In this document: positions 23,401 to 35,882 of the stretch, in pieces | Position numbering within the stretch: the stretch's first letter is position 1 | Layout: each line of letters opens with the position of its first letter | DNA from: Chlorella sorokiniana | Lineage: Eukaryota; Chlorophyta; Trebouxiophyceae; Chlorellales; Chlorellaceae | Assembly: GCA_025917655.1 (NCBI GenBank) | Contig: CP084611.1 | Coordinates: 2,542,001-2,606,000, forward strand | Length of the DNA: 64,000 nt | Direction of reading: 5' to 3' | Translations under genes and position numbers: made by a program | Notes under the pieces: generated by a model | Seen by the model: the letters and a program-made list of their open reading frames with translations, nothing else | Databases searched by the model: none | Told to the model about the DNA's origin: nothing

Positions 23401-26062
23401 ATGCAGTCGACCTGCAGCAGCTTCACTGGCCAGCGCTTGCGCGCAGCCGCCGCGCGGGGTTCCACCAAACAGCAGAGGGCACCCCTGCGCTGCAGAGCAA
23501 CGCTCGCCTCTCCGCCCGCTGGTGCGCTGGACACGCATGCAGGCAGCATCCTGTGGCGTCGAGCCGCCGCCGCCCAGCCCCCTCCCTGTTGTTGCGTCTG
23601 CTGGCTGAGGGTGCATGTGCACTCCTTGCAGCGCCCAAGCTGTTCCAGTATGACGGTCCCCTGGACGAGGTGGACCCCGAGATTGCCTCCATTATTCGGA
23701 ATGAGAAGGAGCGGCAGGTGTGGGAGGGGCAGTTTGCACACCCAGTGTTGGTTGTTTGACAGCTACATTCATCGCTCTACAAAGTGCAACAAGCCTAAGC
23801 GGCCTGCCCTTCATCAATTGCTGCATCCTTTGTGTTTCCTATCCCTTCCGCTGCTGCCAGGTCACCGGCCTCGAGCTGATCGCGTCTGAGAACTTCACCT
23901 CCCGCGCCGTCATGACCGCCGTCGGCTCCTGCATGACCAATAAGTACAGCGAGGGCTGCCCGGCGCCCGGTACTACGGCGGCAACGAGTTCATCGATCAG
24001 GCGGAGCGCCTGTGCCAGGTGGGGATGGAAAGCTGTTGGGCAGGCGTAGGCGTGAGGTTGACGCCCTGGTCCTTGATCAGAGAGGTGTTTCTCGGTTTTT
24101 CAACTGTTGTTGTTCAGCCAACTCAACAATGTGGCTGCTTTGTCTAATCGTTGCTATGTTGCACTCTTCATACAGAAGCGTGCCCTGGAAGCCTTTGGCT
24201 TGGACCCCTCTGAGTGGGGCGTCAACGTGCAGCCGCTGTCTGGCTCTCCTGCCAACTTTGAGGTGTACACTGCTCTGCTCAACCCGCACGATCGTATTAT
24301 GGGGCTGGACCTGCCGCACGGTGGGTTGGGATGCAGGCAGGGGCAGGATGCCAGGCGGGGAGGAGGAACATGAGCCAGGAGTAGCTGGTCTCCCCTTCTG
24401 CTGGCGCCCCCGCCACCCCCTGTCCCCGGCTTTGACTCCCCTTGCCTGCTCTTCGCAGGCGGTCACTTGACGCACGGCTTCATGACGGCCAAGCGCCGCG
24501 TGAGCGCCACCAGTGTGTACTTTGAGAGCATGCCGTACCGGCTGGATGAGTCCACTGGCCTGGTGGACTACGCTGCGCTGCAAGCTTCGGCGTCGCTCTT
24601 CCGCCCGCGCCTCATCATTGCGGGCGCCTCCGCCTACTCCCGCGACTTTGACTACCCGCGCATGCGCGCTGTTGCTGACTCGGTGGGGGCATACCTGATG
24701 AGCGACATGGCGCACATCAGCGGCCTGGTGGCGGCGGGCGTCGTGGCCTCCCCCTTCCCCCACTCCCACATCGTCACCACCACCACCCACAAGTCCTTGC
24801 GCGGCCCGCGCGGAGGTGAGCCAGACTGGGCGGCAGCACTGCTGGGCTGCCTGCATCTTGAATCTTGCATGGCGTCACGTGGGCGTGCACTGCTTGCCGT
24901 CATGGCCTGCCCCCTTGCGTGCGCACGCGCGCCCTCCCCACTCCCAACACACACACACACACAACCCTAGTCCAAACCCACCCTCCCAACTCCCCCACCC
25001 CGTGCGCCTATCCCCACCCACCCCGTTGCAGGCCTCATTTTCTACCGCAAGGAGTTTGAGGCCGACATCAACCAGGCGGTGTTCCCGGGGCTGCAGGGCG
25101 GGCCCCACAACCACACCATCAGCGGGCTGGCGGTGGCACTCAAGATGGCCTGCACCCAGGAGTTCCGGGAGTACCAGGCGCAGGTGGTGGCCAACGCGCG
25201 CGCCATGGCTGCCCGCCTCACAGAGCTGGGCTACCACATTGTGAGCGGCGGCACCGACAACCACCTGATCCTGGTGGACCTGAAGCCCAACGGCATTGAT
25301 GGCGCGCGCGTGCAGCAGGTGGGTGGGGTGGGTGAGGTGGCAGTGAACATGGGGTCAGGTGCAAAGTCGTTGAGCACACAGTGCATGCGTTGTATGGGAC
25401 ATCCCAAGGCTGGCATCCGGTTGGAGCATCGCTCAGCGTGGAACCAGCACCCACAGCCATGTTGGCCGCTGAGCGTCGGACCTGGAAAGCAGCCTATGGC
25501 AGGCATGGTCAGCCCAACACACCACCACCTCCTTCCCCTCCAGGTACTCGACCTTGTGAGCATCACGCTGAACAAGAACAGCGTGCCGGGCGACCAGAGC
25601 GCGGTGGTGCCTGGTGGCATCCGCATCGGCACCCCCGCCCTCACCACTCGCGGCTTCCGGGAGGCAGACTTCCTGCGTGTGGCAGACTTTTTGCACCGCG
25701 GAGTGCAGATTGCGCAGGTGGAGATAGGGACGGGCAGGGCCAGCGACATGTGTTTGTGTCAAGTGGGGGAGGGGCGAGGAGCAAATCAGACAGAGGGGAT
25801 GGTGGGGGATGAGTGTGGAAGGGCCACGGCTGGCTGTCCAACCGCAGCCTTCATCCTCGCATGTTTGCAAGTGGAAGGACTTGCCGAGTGCTCCCCATGC
25901 GCCGTGCAGGACTGCAAGGCCAAGACGCCGGCTCCTGGCAAGCTGAAGGACTTCTCGCAGTACCTCGCTGCTGAGGCTGCGGCCCGCGAGGATGTGCAGC
26001 AGCTCAAGGCAGAGGTGCACGCCTTTGCTAGCAGCTTTGCCATGCCCGGCGGAGATTGGTGA
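23401..26062 (+). CDS. SHMT: Serine hydroxymethyltransferase, organellar type
   Basis: PLP enzyme interconverting serine + THF and glycine + methylene-THF. Eight exons: 23401-23521, 23632-23717, 23861-24018, 24176-24320, 24459-24815, 25032-25318, 25544-25717 and 25910-26062. Exon 1 is a transit-like leader ([20 protein letters not shown]). Family landmarks are [32 protein letters not shown], the PLP-lysine motif VTTTTHKS and [20 protein letters not shown]. The C-terminus is [11 protein letters not shown] with TGA 26060-26062. One base is missing near 23955-23962: the invariant [18 protein letters not shown] is split between two frames. The leader suggests plastid or mitochondrion, not resolved further. 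Confidence 0.93.
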
Positions 26063-26392
26063 GCGCGCATCATCTCTTTGCTAGCCGCCCTTCTGGACTA
26101 CACATGTGTGCCAACAGAAAGTTTGAGTACATCCTCCTTCCTTGATATAAGTTGAATTCAGTGACAAAGTGAAAGTTGGCGGGTGCCAGGCTGTCAACCC
26201 AGCAAGTGCAGGCGGGCTGCCGGGCCCATAAAACGCTTGCCAGTTGATTGGATCAGTCATTGCAACCGTAGTGAAGGACGGTCGTCAAGTTCGGCAATAT
26301 TTCATTTTCAAGGAGAAGAAAATGCTTTAGGCGGAACGCCCGCTACTGGGCGAGCTATGCGCTGTGTGTCCTGCAGAGAGTCGCAGGGAACC
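26063..26392. other. Intergenic region between SHMT and the exonuclease-RecG gene
   Basis: 330 bp containing the SHMT 3' UTR and the presumed promoter of the downstream gene, both on the plus strand. It is AT-richer than the genes. No exon or repeat was recognised. Confidence 0.4.
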
Positions 26393-29300
26393 ATGCTCAC
26401 AGCGGCCAGCCGCCTCAGGCGCCTGGTATGGCCGCCAAAGCGAAGCGCCGCCGCCGCCCAGGCGAGCGCCGATGGTTGCCCTGGTTCCTTTCCTGCAGGT
26501 GCAACTACATGTAACACATGAGCCTGCTTGTTTTTGCAGGCCAGCACTCGCCGGTCCGTCGGGACCGCACCAGGGAATGGCGTCACCCCGAACTGCTGGA
26601 CACGCTGCGGCGCGGCATCCAGCACGAGGCTCGCCACTCGTTCTGCAACACCCAGGGCACGACGGCGTCCTTTGATGCATTCTTGGTGAGCTGAGGGCAG
26701 TAAGCCGGGCTGGTGATGCAACAATCACGTGTACTGCCCACTGCTGATTGACGGGCTTGCACATTGCGCCAACTCCCCATTTGCAGCAACAACAAGTCCG
26801 TGTTTTAGCTGCGGCTGGGAAGGTGGAGCAGGGCCTGCTGCAGCAGGCCATGAAGTACAGGAGCATGCCGCACGACGAGCGCCAGCAATTGTGCAGCTAC
26901 CTGCAGGAGTGCGTGGGCCACCTGCTGGGGGCCGAGGCAGCGGCGGGAGCGAAGGCGCAGGCTCGCAGCGTCGCACCAGCCTATGGGGCCAGGGCCAGGT
27001 GAGCTATCCCACCGTGGCCTACTATGTCATGGTCCTAGCCACGTGACAAATGCCCGGCTTGCTGTGCAGGCTTGCACGAACGCCACCTGTCAGGCAGCAG
27101 CAGCAGCAGCAGCGGCCTCAACGGGAGCAGCAGTTGCTGGCAAAATCAAGGGAGCAACAGGCAATCTCTGTGGCAGTGCAGCAGCAGGAGCCTGCAAAGC
27201 CATCGGGGCAGGAACCGCAGCAAGCGCCACAGCAGCAGGAGCCTGCCTTACCGTTGCAGGCACCGCCAGGAGGACAGCAGGGACGGCAGCTTCACCAGGA
27301 GGCACCGCGAGACCCTTCATCAGAGGGCTGCTCCACTCTGCGTGAAGCCCAGCAGAGCAATCCCATCGACAAGCCGCTAGCACGCTTAGCGGAGCCAGCA
27401 TGGTCCCCCCACCTGCTCCAGGCACGGGGCAGGGCCCTAAGGAGCCCGCGTTTACGGGCAGCGCTGCAGCGAGGGAGCCGGGCAATTTGGCCCAGGAGTG
27501 GGGCCTCACCCTGGCCCAGCAGAAGCAGCAGCCTTTCCAGCCACCAGACCCTTCTGGCCTGCGCCGCCCGGTGCCCGTTGTTTTTGACCTGGAGACCACA
27601 GGTGGGTTTTGCCTGTGTGTGTAGGGGGGTAGGGGGACCATATGGGCCAGTGCCAGCTCACGAGGATCCTGCAGTATGGAAGCCGCCGGCTGGGGCCTCA
27701 CCGGCATGCTCCAAGCCACCACCCCCTCGAGGCGCAGGGTTCACTCGCGATGCTTGCATTGTTGAGATTGGGGCGGTGGCAGCACTAAGCGGAGAGCCCT
27801 TCCAGCGCTACGTCAGACTGCCGGCGGGGGTGGAGGTGCCTGGCGAGGTGCAGGCGGTGACGGGCCTTTCCACGGAGCTGGTCAACGAGCAGGGGGAGCC
27901 CTTCCAGGAGGCATACACCGCCTTCCGCGCCTTCCTGCAGCGCCAGGTGGAGGCGGCAGGGCGGACGCCTACCTGCTGCTGGTGGGGCACAACGTGAAGA
28001 GTGAGGCGCTGCTGCGCCGTCGCCGCTGCGAGCCGGCCTGCCATCCCTGCGCTGCAGCTGCCTGATGCCCCAGCTGCCATGTACCCTGCCGGCCCAGCAG
28101 AGCTATGTGCTTCATCGTGCTCCCTGTGTGCAGCTTTCGACCTGCCCCGGCTCCATCGGGCGGCCATCAAGTACGGGCTGCCCGCCCTGCGCGCTGCCCG
28201 GGTGCTCGATTCTTACCATCTGGCGGCGGCGGTGTTCCCCAGCCCCCTTGGTGGCCCGGGTCAGCCGCCCAGCCTCAAGCTGGGTGCGCTGTTCCAGCAT
28301 TTCACGGGGGCCGCCCCCGCTGTGAGCCACCGCGCGCAACAGGATTGCGACAGCAACCTGCTGGTGCTTCAGCGCCTTGTGGAGCTGCTGCCAGTGGATG
28401 GTTTGGCAGGTGGGACCTGCAACCGCTTCAGCTGCAGCCCTCCGCCCACCCACCTGCACTGCGCTGTCCTGCGGTTCACCTCCTGTGCTCTCTCGCTGAG
28501 GTGGCAAACCTGAGGCTGCAGGTGGCAGCTTTGAGGCAAAGCTGCACGCTGCCGCCTGGCATCCGGCTGCGCGGTGGGGCGGCTGGGCTGCAAACGGCGT
28601 GCCCTCCAAGCCCGCCGCCCGACCACGCGTGACTCGCAGCCCGGTGAGGCCCGGCGGCGCCACCCCAGCCTGGTGGACACGCTTGCCTCTTCTGTCGCTG
28701 CCGATGCCCAGGAGGCGGAGCGGGTGCCAGACCTGGCCGACCCGCTGGTGGAGGCGGAGGCATGGGGGAGGGCGCAGCGCTGGCCGCCGCCGACAGGTGA
28801 GCCCCGCCTTGCGCTGCGCTGCCTGCTGCCCAGCCTGTGCAGTCACATGTGCCTGGGGTGCTGTGCGCTGCCTCCTCACCCATGCTGCTTGCTGCCGCAC
28901 GCAAGCAGGCGGTGCCAGGTGGAGGCGCTGCGTGAGGGGTGGCGGGCGGTGCAGCAGGAGCCGCAGCTACGCGCCAGCTTCTTGACCACCCCTCTCACCC
29001 ACTTGAAGCGGCGGGGAGGCTTCACAGAAGGGCAGATCCGGTGAGGACAAGTTTAGAAGGCAGTGACTGTAGCCCCCGCGTCGCATCGCCTTTCTTGCCC
29101 GCCCGCACAGCCCTACGCCAACACCCTCTCGCACCTCACTGGATGCCATGCAGCAAGCTGGAGGCCGCGGGCGTGGCAACCCTTGGCCAGCTGCTAGACT
29201 GCTTCCCCAGCCGCCTCATCACCTCCCTGCCCGGCAGGCTGCCCCAGGAGGGGGACACCGACCCGGTGGTGACCCTGGCGGCACGCACAGCCAAGAAGCC

Positions 29301-32300
29301 GGTGGGTGGGCGGGGTAGCAGGCCGCGTGCCGCATGCACACAGGCTGTCATAGGCGCGTGAAGAGGACTGCTCAGGAGGGGCGCTGCCCCTATGCCCCTC
29401 CGCCTGCCCGCCCGCCGCAGTTCCTGGGGTCCACCCGCGGCGGCGCCTACCTGCGCGCCGAGTACGAGGTGGTGCACCCGCGGGAGGCGGGGCTGCAGGC
29501 GCCCTGGCTGCCACCAGACACGTATGACGAGCAGCGCTGCAGGTTGCAGGTGTGTATGTGTGGGAGGGGGGAGGATTGGGGTGGCGCGCTGACGTTTGGG
29601 CTGTGTGCCCACCGCACCCGCCCGCCGCCCAGCCGCGCCTGCACCTGCGCCTGCTGCAGGTGTACGAGTTCCGTGTGGGGTCCAGGGCCATGTGGGCGCT
29701 GCAGCAGCTGCAGAGGCAGCTGCAGGGGGCGGGCGAAGTGGCGGTGCTGACAGGGCCAGTGCGCCCCAACAGAGACCCGCGCTCGGAGGTCCGGGTGCGT
29801 GCCGCGGCCGCTTGCCAACAGCAGTGTGCTGCATCCTTGGGTGGTTGCCAGTGGCAGGGGCGCCGTTGCGCCTGCCTCCAGACACCGGTTGCCCACCCCC
29901 TGTGGCCCCCGCAGACGCGTGGCAGCTCGAGAGCAACAAGTGGTCGGTGCTGGGGCTGGAGGAGGCGCGCGCCGCCTTCCTGCAGCCCTTCTCCTGCCAG
30001 CTGCAGGTGGTGCACCCGACCAGGGCGGACCTGCAACCACGCCAGCTGGCAGCGGCGGTGGCCAAGGCGCTGGAAGAGGCGGAGGTACGACGGGGCCGAG
30101 GGGTGTGGGGAGTTGGACGGGTGTGGAGGGTGGGATGGAGATGGGCGGCGAGGGGGAACCGCTGGCCTTGTGCCGCTGCCCTGTGCCGCTGCCATGGTGG
30201 GCTGCCATGGACGCCCAAGATCGGCGCCCGGCACCTGTGCGCAGCCGTGCCTAACCTCCTGCTTGCTTGCTGGCCGTAGGGTGCACAGGCGGATGGGCGC
30301 CTGCAAGACCCGCTTCCCAGCTGGCTGCGGGAGCAGTACGGGCTGCTGGGCCTGCTGCCCGCGCTGCGCGGCGTGCACAGCCCCTCTGGTGAGGCTGAGC
30401 TGGATGCAGCGCGTGCGAGGCTGGCCTTCCAGGAACTGCTGGCGCTCCAGCTCAAGCTGCTGCTGCAGAGGAACATGGCGTGGTGGGTCCAACGCAGGGC
30501 TGGCATGCAAGGCACGCCCTGCGCCCAGCCCTGGCCCTGTGCAAAGGCCAGCCTGCATGCGTGCTCGGCAGGGCGAGGGGCAGCTTGGCATGCCGACGCC
30601 CACACCATCGCTGCGACCACGTGCAGGGCGGAGGTGGGTGGGGGTGCAGCCAGCGTGCGCCCGGCAGCCTTTTGGAGTTGGCGGTGGAGGCGCTGCCCTT
30701 TGAGCTCACACAGGGCCAGCAGTCGGCGCTGGACAGCATACTGGCACAGATGGAGGGCTGGCCGCCCATGCAGTGCCTGCTGCAGGCAAGCCAGGAAGGG
30801 CGCTGCCACCGGCCCGTACGCGGCGAGTGCAGCGTTGCCTTAGCGTGCGCCCCCGCAATGCTGAGCCTGTTGCTCACTGCGCGCAGCGCCCTCACCTCTC
30901 CCACCCCACACACACCCACACCCACACCCACACGCACATGCGCATGCACAGGGTGACGTGGGTTGCGGCAAGACTGTGGTGGCCTTCCTGGCGCTGCTGG
31001 CGGCTGTGGGGTCTGGCTACCAGGGGGCCATCATGGTGCGCACCCCTGGCACGCCCACCTGCCATGCTCCAGAACGGAGGCGACAGCTGCCAAAAGCACA
31101 CCTGTGCCCCACAACAGCTGCGGCTTGCCCAAGGCGCCCGCCGCCCCCCCCCACCACCACCCCACCCCCAAAAAAACTAAAACCAACGTGCAGGCCCCCA
31201 CCGAGATTCTTGCTGAGCAGCACCACCGCGGCCTGGCAGCCCTGGTGCAGGACATCAACCGTGCGGCGGGGCGCAGGCAGGACGAGGGCTTCAAGCTGCC
31301 GCGCATTGCGCTGGTGAGTGAGGGCCTTGTTGCGTGCGCAAGGCGCTGGTCTGGCCTCGCAGCTGCAGGCACCGTAACCGCTCCCCACCACCTGCCTGCC
31401 ATCCACCTGCCTGCCATCCACCTGCCTGCCTTGAAAGCCTCGTATGCGCCTGAGTGCACGTACCCCACCCCACACCCTCTCCACACTTCCACACAGAGCG
31501 CTCCCTCACACACCGCCCCCAGGTGACGGGTTCTGTGCGTGGTCGGGCGCGGGCCCAGGTGGACCAGAGCCTGGCTGCCGGGAGGTGGACATTGCTGTGG
31601 GCACGCACGCCCTCATCAGCGACTCCACACGCTTTGCACGCCTGGGCCTGGCCGTGGTGGACGAACAGCACAAGTGGGGCGCCCAGCCCGCGCTGGCATC
31701 CGCCCTGCCTGCCTGGTGCTGCCTGCCATGCGTGCAAACACCGCAACTGGCTTGGGAGCCTCAGCAACACCTCCCCGCTGTACCTTCAAACCGGCGCAGG
31801 TTTGGTGTGGAGCAGCGCGGCCGCCTGCTGGCCAAGGCTTTGCCCGCCCCCACGTGCTGCACATGACTGCCACCCCCATCCCCCGCACCCAAGCGCTGTG
31901 CGACCACGGCAGCATGGCGCAGGTGGTGATTGCCGACCTGCCGGCTGGGCGATCCCAAGTGGTGACGCGCATGCTGCAGGACAGCGGGCCGCAGCGGGAA
32001 CAGGTGGCTGGGACTGGGTGCCTGGAACCTGCAGCCCTTCACCGCTTCAATCCACTGCTCATGCTGCGATGCTGTTCCTGTCGCCATGTGTGCGGGATGG
32101 CTGCGTCTGGTCACCCATCGTCTCTCCCTGTGCCACCGCTCACTCTTCCCAGATGTACGCGCACATCAGGGAGGAGATGGCGCGGGGCCACGGCATCTAC
32201 ATTGTCTGCCCCTTTGTGGAGACCAGCGACAAGATGGTGGGCACCTCTAGAGGCTTGGTGCTGTTGCTATGCCAGGAGTGTCCTTTGTGTGCTGATCCTT

Positions 32301-33530
32301 TACCCCCCCCCCCCTCCTCCACCCCCTCCTCCACCTGCTTACACGCACTAACCCACCCCGCGCACCCTCCCTCCGCGCTATATACTGACATCCTGGCGCA
32401 GGAGGAGGTCAAGGCAGCCACCAGCGAATTGGAGCGGTTGGTGCAGGAAGGCGTGTTTGAGGCGCAAGACTGCGGCTTGCTGCATGGCCAGATGCCTCCA
32501 GAGGAAAAGGATGCCGTGCTGCGCCGCTTCAAGTGTGGGGACATACAAGTGCTAGTCAGGTGAGCGGCTGTTGAAGCTAGATGGCCTCTCCCCGTTACCC
32601 GCACTCACCTGAATTTGCTCCTTTCCCTCGGGTCCCCTTGCGCAGTACTACTGTGGTTGAAGTGGGTGTGGATGTGCCCCAGGCAACCGTGATGGTGGTA
32701 GAGCACGCAGGTGAGTGTGGCGGGGGCGGGGGGGGTGCGCGCACGCGCGCTACAACACGTGTCAGTGCAGCCTTGGTTGCAGTTCATGCCCATCTGCAAG
32801 CTACGCTGTCTATTGAAATGCACCATGGCGTGACAACTCTCCACACTGCGCCCTGGCGGCCCGCAGAGCGCTTTGGCTTTGCGCAGCTGCACCAGCTGCG
32901 GGGGCGGGTGGGGCGCAGCCCCCGCCAGTCCTTCTGCTACCTGGTGTACCCACCGGAAGCGGGGCCCGCGGTGAAGAAGAAGATGAAGGCAGGGGGAGGG
33001 AGGAAGGGCTGTTCCTGTGCACATTGCTGGGCCCAGAGCACCCGCTGACCTCCACGCCTTTGCAGCTGCTGCCATGCTTGCAGACACATGCACATATGCC
33101 CGTCACCTCCCCGCTCTGTGCCCCTCCCACACAGGTGCTGGTTAACTGTAGTAACGGGTTTGCAGTAGCAGAATGTGATTTGGAGCTGCGGGGAGCTGGG
33201 GATGTGATGGGGAAGAAGCAGAGCGGGCGGGACATAAAAACATCGTTCAAGGCAAGCAAGCACCCCGCCCAGAAGCCCTGCCAGCGTTCCTGGAGGCGCA
33301 TGTCACGCTCCTCAGTGCTTCACCGTGAACCCTTTCCCCCTTCCCGCCTTCGGGTGCAGGTGGCCCAGCTTCCTGCAGACCGCCTGCTGCTTGAGCAGGC
33401 GCGACAGGCAGCGTCGCAACTGCTTGCACGGGAGCCCGATCCACGGCGGTGGCCCGCTGAGCTGCGCGCCCTGGTGGCGGACGAGGGCATGCTGCAGCTG
33501 GACACGCACACACTGCCATCGCAGCCTTGA
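26393..33530 (+). CDS. DEDDh 3'-5' exonuclease plus RecG helicase, apparent fusion
   Basis: ATG 26393 opens an Arg-rich organelle-type leader ([18 protein letters not shown]), then a Gln-rich linker. Exons 27071-27601, 27738-28000 and 28134-28409 encode a DnaQ-like exonuclease: [20 protein letters not shown] (Exo I), GHNVKTFDLPRL (Exo II) and [18 protein letters not shown] (Exo III, HxxxxD). All catalytic residues are present. From about 29150 a RecG follows: wedge ([19 protein letters not shown]), [75 protein letters not shown] and [18 protein letters not shown]. Stop 33528-33530. Frame slips occur near 27405, 27958-27963, 28575, 31580 and 31850. RecG remodels forks and recombination intermediates; plant RecG is organellar. 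Alternative: two genes, RecG starting at ATG 29143 ([11 protein letters not shown]), though that start lacks any leader. Confidence 0.72.
30904..30945 (+). repeat. CA/CCCACA-rich intronic simple repeat
   Basis: A run of caca and ccaca units immediately precedes the acceptor of the exon that encodes the RecG Walker A motif. It is probably the pyrimidine/CA tract of that intron. Confidence 0.7.
31388..31432 (+). repeat. 15-bp tandem repeat, three copies, intronic
   Basis: The unit ccacctgcctgccat is repeated three times head-to-tail, the third with one mismatch (tt for at). It lies in an intron of the RecG part. Confidence 0.85.
32303..32314 (+). repeat. C12 homopolymer in a RecG intron
   Basis: Twelve consecutive C residues, followed by cctcctcc-type sequence, precede the exon starting [13 protein letters not shown]. 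Run length is likely unreliable in the assembly. Confidence 0.8.
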
Positions 33531-33633
33531 CATGCTACTGTTCAGGCTGCATGCTGCTGTGTTGTTTACAGCTTGCCCGCTCGCCAGCGAGGCTGACATG
33601 ACAGGTGTTACCCCAATGCTGCTGCGGCCGGCC

Positions 33634-35540
33634 TCACTGCGCCAGCTCCCCCAGGTAGATGGTCTTGTCGCTGGAAGCTGAACCCACCACCGGCTCATGT
33701 GGGTGGAACACCACCTCATTGACGCTGCCGCTGTGGCCCGGCAGCTTGTACATGAGAGCGCGCGTGGCCGTGCTCCACACGTACACAAAGCGATCCCCGC
33801 TGCCGGCGGTGACCTGCATGCCACAAGGTGGGGTGGGCCGGGCCAAGGTTTTAGCAGTGGGTCCAGGTCCCTGTTGCCTTCGATGGGGGAAGCAACCTCT
33901 GCGGTGACCCAGGGCTGCTCGCATGACCTGCACCCAGCCAACAAGGGGCCCACCTTCTGCCCATCTGGGCTCCAATCGCAGCGCAGCAGGTTCTTCTCAA
34001 AGGTGTGCACATGGCCCGCAAAAACCTTGGTGCAGCGGTTGGCGGGGGCATACGGCCGCATATCCCATACTCTGCGTTGTACAATGTGTAGCAGATGCAA
34101 GCTGTTCATGCCTAGTCGGCAACATTGCGCTGCGCTGCCGCGAGTGCGCATGCATGGCAGCTCCCTGCCCCGCCCCCTGCCCGCTCCCATGGTGCGCCAC
34201 CTCCATTTGTGCTCGGCCTTTGGCGGCCCCTCCTCTGCCATCCATGCCCCCTGGCTGCCCCTCCTTTCCCATTCACGCCCCCTGGCTGCCCCTCCTTCCT
34301 CATCCACGCCCCTCCAATGGCCCCCACCCCGACGCGCTGCCTACTCCACCTGAGTGTGTTGTCCATGCTGTTGGTGAGGAGGTGGGTGCCATCAGGGGAC
34401 AGCTTCATGCCTGTGATTGAGTCGCTGTGTCCGGCGAGGCTGAGAGACACCTCCTCACGGCGCAGGTCCCAAACGTTGACCACATTCTCAATGCCAGCAG
34501 CATACACCTGGTCGCCGCCATCGCTGAAAGCAACGCTGAGCACCTGCGACACGTGGGCATGCACTAATGCAGGCATGCCAGACCATGCCATGCCGTTACC
34601 GCCTGCACGGCTCTCGCCGCCTGCACTTGGCTGGCCTGACAAGGCAACGTCACGAGTGCCCGCACCTGATACCGCTCATTGAAGGTCTTGACCGCCTTGC
34701 GCGTGCGCAGGTCCCACAGCTTCACCTCGCAGTCGTCGCCCCCAGACACCACCAGGGGTGGCCCTCTCCGCGCGGGGCAGCAGGTGTTCACGATGTCGCG
34801 ATGCTCCTGCAGCCGCTTCACCTCAACTCCCACCTCCGCATCCCACAGCCTCACCGTCTTGTCCGGGCTGCAGCTCACCAGCTGCTCGCCGTCTGCTGTC
34901 CAGTGCAGCTCCAGCACCGCATTCTTGTGGCCTGCATAGCATGGCAGGGTAGGGTGCGGGGCAGGGTCCTCAGAAAGGCATCGAACCGAAGGTTGCTTGT
35001 GGAAACAGGTAACCGGCATCCTCAAGTTGCGTCCCACCGTGCAGCCGGCTTCTTATGGGGGCACTTTCCAGAACTTTTCGCCCACTGCCAACGCACCCTT
35101 GATCATCATGTAGTTCTCGCACTCGCCGTAGGTGCGCCACAGGAACACATGCTTGTCGTGGGAGCCGGAGGCAATGACGTCCCCAGCAGGGTTGAACCGC
35201 ATGGTGAATACCTGGTCCCCATGCCCCGTTAGCAGCATGATGGGTGCTTGCAATGCGCTTGTGCGGTCTGGGCCCTGCACAGACGGACCCACAGGTTGAG
35301 CCGCTGCTGCTGAACGACCATAACATCGGGCACCGCCATCAACGGCGGCACCCACTCACAGAGAAGTCCCTTTCGACCCTGCCCAGCCTAGCGCGCCTGC
35401 TTGCATGGCACGACCCTTACCTGTTTGATTTCAGGCCGCTTGTGGGACACCACCAGGTCGCCATCAGTCCGCGGACGCTTTACCTCGACCAGCGCACCCT
35501 CGTCTCCATGTGCTGGCCGTTTGCCCAGCGTTTCGACCAT
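33634..35540 (-). CDS. U5 snRNP 40 kDa WD40 protein (SNRNP40)
   Basis: WD40 propeller of the U5 snRNP in the spliceosome, contacting Prp8. ATG at 35540 gives MVETLGKRPAHGDEG, then VEVKRPRTDGDLVVSHKRPE, followed by QAPIMLLTGHGDQVFTMRF. The repeats are easily read: SGSHDKHVFLWRTYGE, SCSPDKTVRLWDAEVGVEVK, NTCCPARRGPPLVVSGGDD, VWDLRREEVSLSLAGHSDSI and FEKNLLRCDWSPDGQKV. The end is HPHEPVVGSASSDKTIYLGE before the stop at 33634-33636. These match the animal and plant U5-40K pattern closely, including the KRPR nuclear-type N-terminus. The gene has several introns, one carrying a ~31-bp repeat. It lies 323 bp downstream of ISY1 on the same strand, and both products act in the spliceosome. Confidence 0.9.
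34241..34303. repeat. ~31-bp tandem repeat, two copies, in a SNRNP40 intron
   Basis: Two copies of a C-rich unit containing gccccctggctgcccctcct lie head-to-tail (about 34241-34272 and 34273-34303). A third truncated copy (ccacgcccctcc) follows. It sits between WD40 exons. Confidence 0.75.
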
Positions 35541-35863
35541 GCGAAGGTCTCAGGCTCCCAAGCCGTCAAGCCCAAGCGCTGCACACAGCGGCTTTTGCTG
35601 ATGCCTCTCGTCTGTGGCCCCTCCGTGCTTCAACAGGTCTCTCACGGTGCCGATCGACAAATTACACAACCGCTGGGGTGATGTGTGTGTCTTGAGGCTG
35701 TACAGCCTCTTAGCCCAGTAGTGCCGCCACGTGGGAGCATCAGCATGCCCTGGTGATCAAATGTGAATCGCTTCCTCACGGTGTTACCACTGTTTGGCAT
35801 CATGCACAGCTTACAACAGCCATCCAGCTGCATGCACTTGCATTATCGCCGGTTCAGATGTCA
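35541..35863. other. Intergenic region between ISY1 and SNRNP40
   Basis: 323 bp between two minus-strand genes. It should hold the ISY1 3' UTR and the SNRNP40 promoter. Its right end contains the first copy of a 21-bp duplication that spans the ISY1 stop codon. Confidence 0.45.
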
Positions 35864-35882
35864 TTATCGCCGGTTCAGAAGT
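35841..35882. repeat. 21-bp tandem duplication spanning the ISY1 stop codon
   Basis: cattatcgccggttcaga followed by tgt or agt is present at 35841-35861 and 35862-35882 with a single mismatch. The second copy encodes the ISY1 C-terminus (LLNRR, stop); the first lies just downstream as 3' UTR. Confidence 0.85.

Noticed and set aside
30904-30945. Telomere-like or CRISPR-like repeat
   Set aside because: Irregular CA-rich intronic tract with no spacers and no telomere unit.
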